Shown: positions 62,096-64,000 of the stretch, piece after piece | How positions within the stretch are numbered: position 1 is the first letter of the stretch | How the letters are laid out: each line of letters opens with the position of its first letter | The notes under the pieces: model-generated | What the model was told of the DNA's origin: nothing | Seen by the model: only the letters and a program-made list of their open reading frames with translations | Database searches by the model: none | Assembly: GCF_017833255.1 (NCBI RefSeq) | Contig: NZ_JAFIBU010000001.1 | Location: 4,041,001-4,105,000 of the forward strand | From: Paenibacillus sp. PvR098 | GTDB lineage: Bacteria; Bacillota; Bacilli; Paenibacillales; NBRC-103111 | Reading direction: 5' to 3' | DNA: 64,000 bases | Program-made: the position numbers and the translations under genes

Positions 62096-62488
62096 TTAAG
62101 ATGTAGAGGTCGTTTCATTTTTGCTGTTTGAAGAATCGGCTGTACCATCTTGTTTTTCAACGGGAGCGTGCTTGGGGTCAAACGATAAAATCGTTTTGCA
62201 GTACATGCAGCGGTCTGTTTTACCCAGCATTTTGGTATGCTTTCCGCATTCAGGACACTCCAACGCCGTGGCGCTTGTTGACATCATGCCCGCAGTGAAA
62301 TAAATGGCCATACTGACCAGCATGGAGATTCCGCCGAGAACCATACTCGTTGCCGCAAGGATGCGTCCCGCTTTTCCCCATTCAAAAACGATACCCGCAA
62401 GTCCGGTAATCATGAGCAGCATCCCGCCCAATGTCAGCAGCAGCCCCCATAATCGAAATTCATTTACCTTACTTGATTTGAGCTTCAT
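62096..62488 (-). CDS. ygzB: YgzB family zinc-ribbon membrane protein (DUF2614)
   Basis: 130-residue protein with two hydrophobic segments (about 12-32 and 40-70) and a C-terminal zinc ribbon ECPECGKHTKMLGKTDRCMYC-like, two CxxC pairs. It follows the pattern of Bacillus YgzB, encoded next to perR there. ATG 62488 is preferred; the longer frame from 62575 has no site. It runs opposite to perR. Function unknown. Confidence 0.85.
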   Translation of the reverse strand: MKLKSSKVNEFRLWGLLLTLGGMLLMITGLAGIVFEWGKAGRILAATSMVLGGISMLVSMAIYFTAGMMSTSATALECPECGKHTKMLGKTDRCMYCKTILSFDPKHAPVEKQDGTADSSNSKNETTSTS

Positions 62489-62625
62489 GTACGTCACTTC
62501 TTTCGCATTAATAATTATGTGAGTTTTGTAACAAAACTTTGGCAGGAAACTGAGATTCAATGTAGAAATAAACATAAATATTGCATTAATTGATTCATGT
62601 GCTCACAGTCAGGAGGCTTACTTCA

Positions 62626-63510
62626 ATGGAATCAGTAAAACAGTATTGGGTGGAGAGACTCCGGCAGGATGAAGCAGTTATCAGCGTGCTGGTCGTAGAT
62701 AACCCTTCTATGTTCTGTTCCGTCACAGACGGGTTTGACATTCTGCTTCTTGTCGTCAGCCATGACAATGAACGCACTTATCAACAAATTCATTATATAA
62801 AAGACAACCTTCGTATACAAGAAAGATGGATTAGTCCGGATGTGCTGGAGCAATGGATCCTGCATGGAGAACACCGTAACTTGATTTATTGGGTCTTAAA
62901 AGGAGAGATACTTTTGGATCAAAATACTTATTTGGAGAGCCTGCGGCATAAGGTACTTGAATTCCCGCATGAGCTGCGAGAGCGCAAACTGCTTATTGAG
63001 TTCTCCAAGTTTTTGCGGTGCTACCTACGGAGCAAAGAATACATACTGAACGAGCACTTCCTGGACGCTTATCATAATATTCTCGAAGCACTGCACCATT
63101 GGGCACGGATCGTTATTATTGAATCTGGGAGTCATCCTGAGGTTACCGTCTGGCGTCAAGTGAGAACCATTAATCCCGGTGTTTACAAATTGTATGAAGA
63201 GCTCACTTTAAGCAAGGAAACGTTAAAACAGCGGGTGCAGTTGGTTTTACTGGCGAGCGAATTTTCCGTGATGTCCAAAATGGAGAACTGCTGCAAGCTG
63301 CTGATTGATTTGCTTGCGAGCAGGGAGGAAGTTTGGAGCCTTCAGGAGCTGCAGCAGGTGCCTAAGCTTGCGGAAGTGAAAGCAGAGCTTCCGCTTTTGA
63401 TGGGCAAGCTGGTCAAAAAATCACTTGCCAAAGAGGTCTTTTTTACGATTGATCCCGAACTATCTGTGCTTGAGCTTCGTTATAAGGATGTCAAGAGCCA
63501 AAGTTTATGA
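62626..63510 (+). CDS. ygxA: Nucleotidyltransferase-like protein YgxA
   Basis: 294-residue protein with a nucleotidyltransferase-like N-terminal region (SVLVVDNPSMFCSVTDGFDILLLVV) but no clear GSxxxGxxxxxSD active-site motif. A helical central part and a C-terminal winged region (about 225-290) follow. The perR-ygzB-ygxA gene order in Bacillus supports this identity. AGGAGG precedes ATG 62626. Activity is unknown. Confidence 0.82.
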   Translation: MESVKQYWVERLRQDEAVISVLVVDNPSMFCSVTDGFDILLLVVSHDNERTYQQIHYIKDNLRIQERWISPDVLEQWILHGEHRNLIYWVLKGEILLDQNTYLESLRHKVLEFPHELRERKLLIEFSKFLRCYLRSKEYILNEHFLDAYHNILEALHHWARIVIIESGSHPEVTVWRQVRTINPGVYKLYEELTLSKETLKQRVQLVLLASEFSVMSKMENCCKLLIDLLASREEVWSLQELQQVPKLAEVKAELPLLMGKLVKKSLAKEVFFTIDPELSVLELRYKDVKSQSL

Positions 63511-63532
63511 TATAATGTCAACAATTGAATAA

Positions 63533-63657
63533 CCACTGGGGGAGCTTCAATCTAGCGAGGCTGAGAAAAAGAGGCGTATTCTTTGACCCTTGGAACCTGA
63601 GTACGGTAGTCTGCAAGACGCGGATTACGACTGGATCATGCCAGCGTAGGGAAGTGG
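63533..63657 (+). ncRNA. TPP (thiamine pyrophosphate) riboswitch
   Basis: Conserved parts: GGGGGAGC after CCACT, GCGAGGCTGAGA, GACCCTTGGAACCTGA and GCCAGCGTAGGGAAGTGG. P1 pairs CCACT (63533-63537) with AGTGG (63653-63657). An extra hairpin GTAGTCTGC/GCGGATTAC (about 63606-63629) is inserted after AACCTGA. Thiamine genes follow. Confidence 0.95.
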
Positions 63658-63697
63658 CCGAATGATTACGAATTGTTGTAAGGCATTTGCTCATGAT

Positions 63698-63726
63698 GTC
63701 AACCCGCTCTGGGTTGGCTTTTTTTG
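63698..63726 (+). terminator. Expression-platform terminator of the TPP riboswitch
   Basis: GTCAACCC/GGGTTGGC (63698-63705 with 63711-63718), 5-base loop, followed by seven or more Ts. Confidence 0.85.
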
Positions 63727-63756
63727 TAATGAATGGAAGTCAGGGGAGGTGAGCGG

Positions 63757-63957
63757 ATGCAACTCATCGTGAACGGAGAGCCAAGAGAAGTAGACGACGC
63801 TTCGACGGTAGCTGAAATGCTAGCGGCGTTCAAGCTGGAGAACAAAATATTGGTAGTGGAGTTAAACAAGGAAATTATTGAACGCGGTACGTATGATGTG
63901 ACATGGCTAAGTGACGGCGACCGCGTGGAGATCGTCCATTTTGTCGGCGGCGGTTGA
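63757..63957 (+). CDS. thiS: Thiamine sulfur-carrier protein
   Basis: 66-residue ubiquitin-fold protein that carries sulfur for thiazole synthesis. MQLIVNGEPREVDDASTVAE and VEIVHFVGGG fit ThiS; the last two glycines are the site of thiocarboxylation, and the end reads Gly-Gly-Gly. GGGGAGGTG precedes ATG 63757. It is first in the TPP-riboswitch-controlled operon. Confidence 0.93.
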   Translation: MQLIVNGEPREVDDASTVAEMLAAFKLENKILVVELNKEIIERGTYDVTWLSDGDRVEIVHFVGGG

Positions 63958-63989
63958 CATATCTTTGTAGAATGAAGGAGACAATGAAC

Positions 63990-64000
63990 ATGAGTGAAAC
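63990..64000 (+). CDS. Start of the next thiamine gene, probably thiG, cut by the window edge
   Basis: Only three codons and two bases are visible (ATG AGT GAA AC). AAGGAG at 63975-63980 is 9 bases upstream; ATG 63984 is an alternative. ThiG commonly follows thiS, but the sequence shown cannot confirm it. Confidence 0.4.

Overview
The window looks like a chromosomal segment of an endospore-forming, low-to-mid GC Firmicute, most likely Paenibacillus or a close relative. This rests on the gene content: the gatCAB operon, a perR-ygzB-ygxA block in the Bacillus order, a yhgD/yhgE-like pair, an SLH-domain lipoprotein, PhoP-type boxes, strong AGGAGG ribosome binding sites, and thiamine (TPP), manganese (yybP-ykoY) and purine riboswitches. 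No tRNA, rRNA, CRISPR array, insertion sequence or prophage was seen.

Region 1 (1-16.5 kb) is an aromatic-ring catabolic island. A truncated MFS transporter is followed by a Rieske dioxygenase (alpha and beta) with a zinc alcohol dehydrogenase. A second transcription unit encodes an alpha/beta hydrolase, an HpaB-type flavin monooxygenase, an unusual SDR, a cupin, two nearly identical extradiol dioxygenases and a third divergent one, a flavin reductase, and the complete hydratase/aldolase/acylating acetaldehyde dehydrogenase lower pathway. This reads as a hydrolytic meta-cleavage pathway ending in pyruvate and acetyl-CoA. A FadR/FCD-type GntR regulator lies at the end. A GATA-N4-TATC palindrome occurs exactly 8 bp downstream of the -10 box at both catabolic promoters, and its half-site is repeated twice upstream of gntR, so a self-contained regulon can be proposed. 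A kinase-less RibF homologue and RibBA flank the regulator and may supply FMN/FAD.

Region 2 (16.6-29.7 kb) holds membrane and ion-homeostasis genes: two DedA proteins, a CNNM/CorC protein, TerC behind a manganese riboswitch, and an SbtA-type permease behind a structured leader with mutually exclusive pairings. It also has a cupredoxin, a thioredoxin-like protein, a metallo-beta-lactamase-fold hydrolase, a small repeat protein, a YhgE-like export protein with its TetR regulator, and a COG2509 flavoprotein. The flavoprotein has a guanine-type purine riboswitch whose terminator overlaps the aptamer, predicting an ON switch.

Region 3 (29.7-33.1 kb, minus strand) is a ugpA-ugpE-ugpB glycerol-3-phosphate-type ABC importer preceded by PhoP-box-like hexamers. 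Region 4 (33.2-49.9 kb) is a Tad/Flp-type pilus locus. It starts with a Ser/Thr kinase fused to a ParA/CpaE-like domain behind an attenuator-like leader, continues through CpaB-, CpaE-, CpaF-, TadB- and TadC-like proteins and small pilin-position proteins, and ends with an SLH lipoprotein and a 2449-residue secreted multidomain protein.

Region 5 (50-64 kb) is mostly housekeeping: an EAL phosphodiesterase, gatCAB, a GNAT enzyme, MgtC, an ECF sigma factor broken by two indels beside an intact zinc anti-sigma factor, membrane proteins, perR, a GH18 glycosidase, ygzB, ygxA, and a TPP riboswitch leading into thiS and probably thiG.
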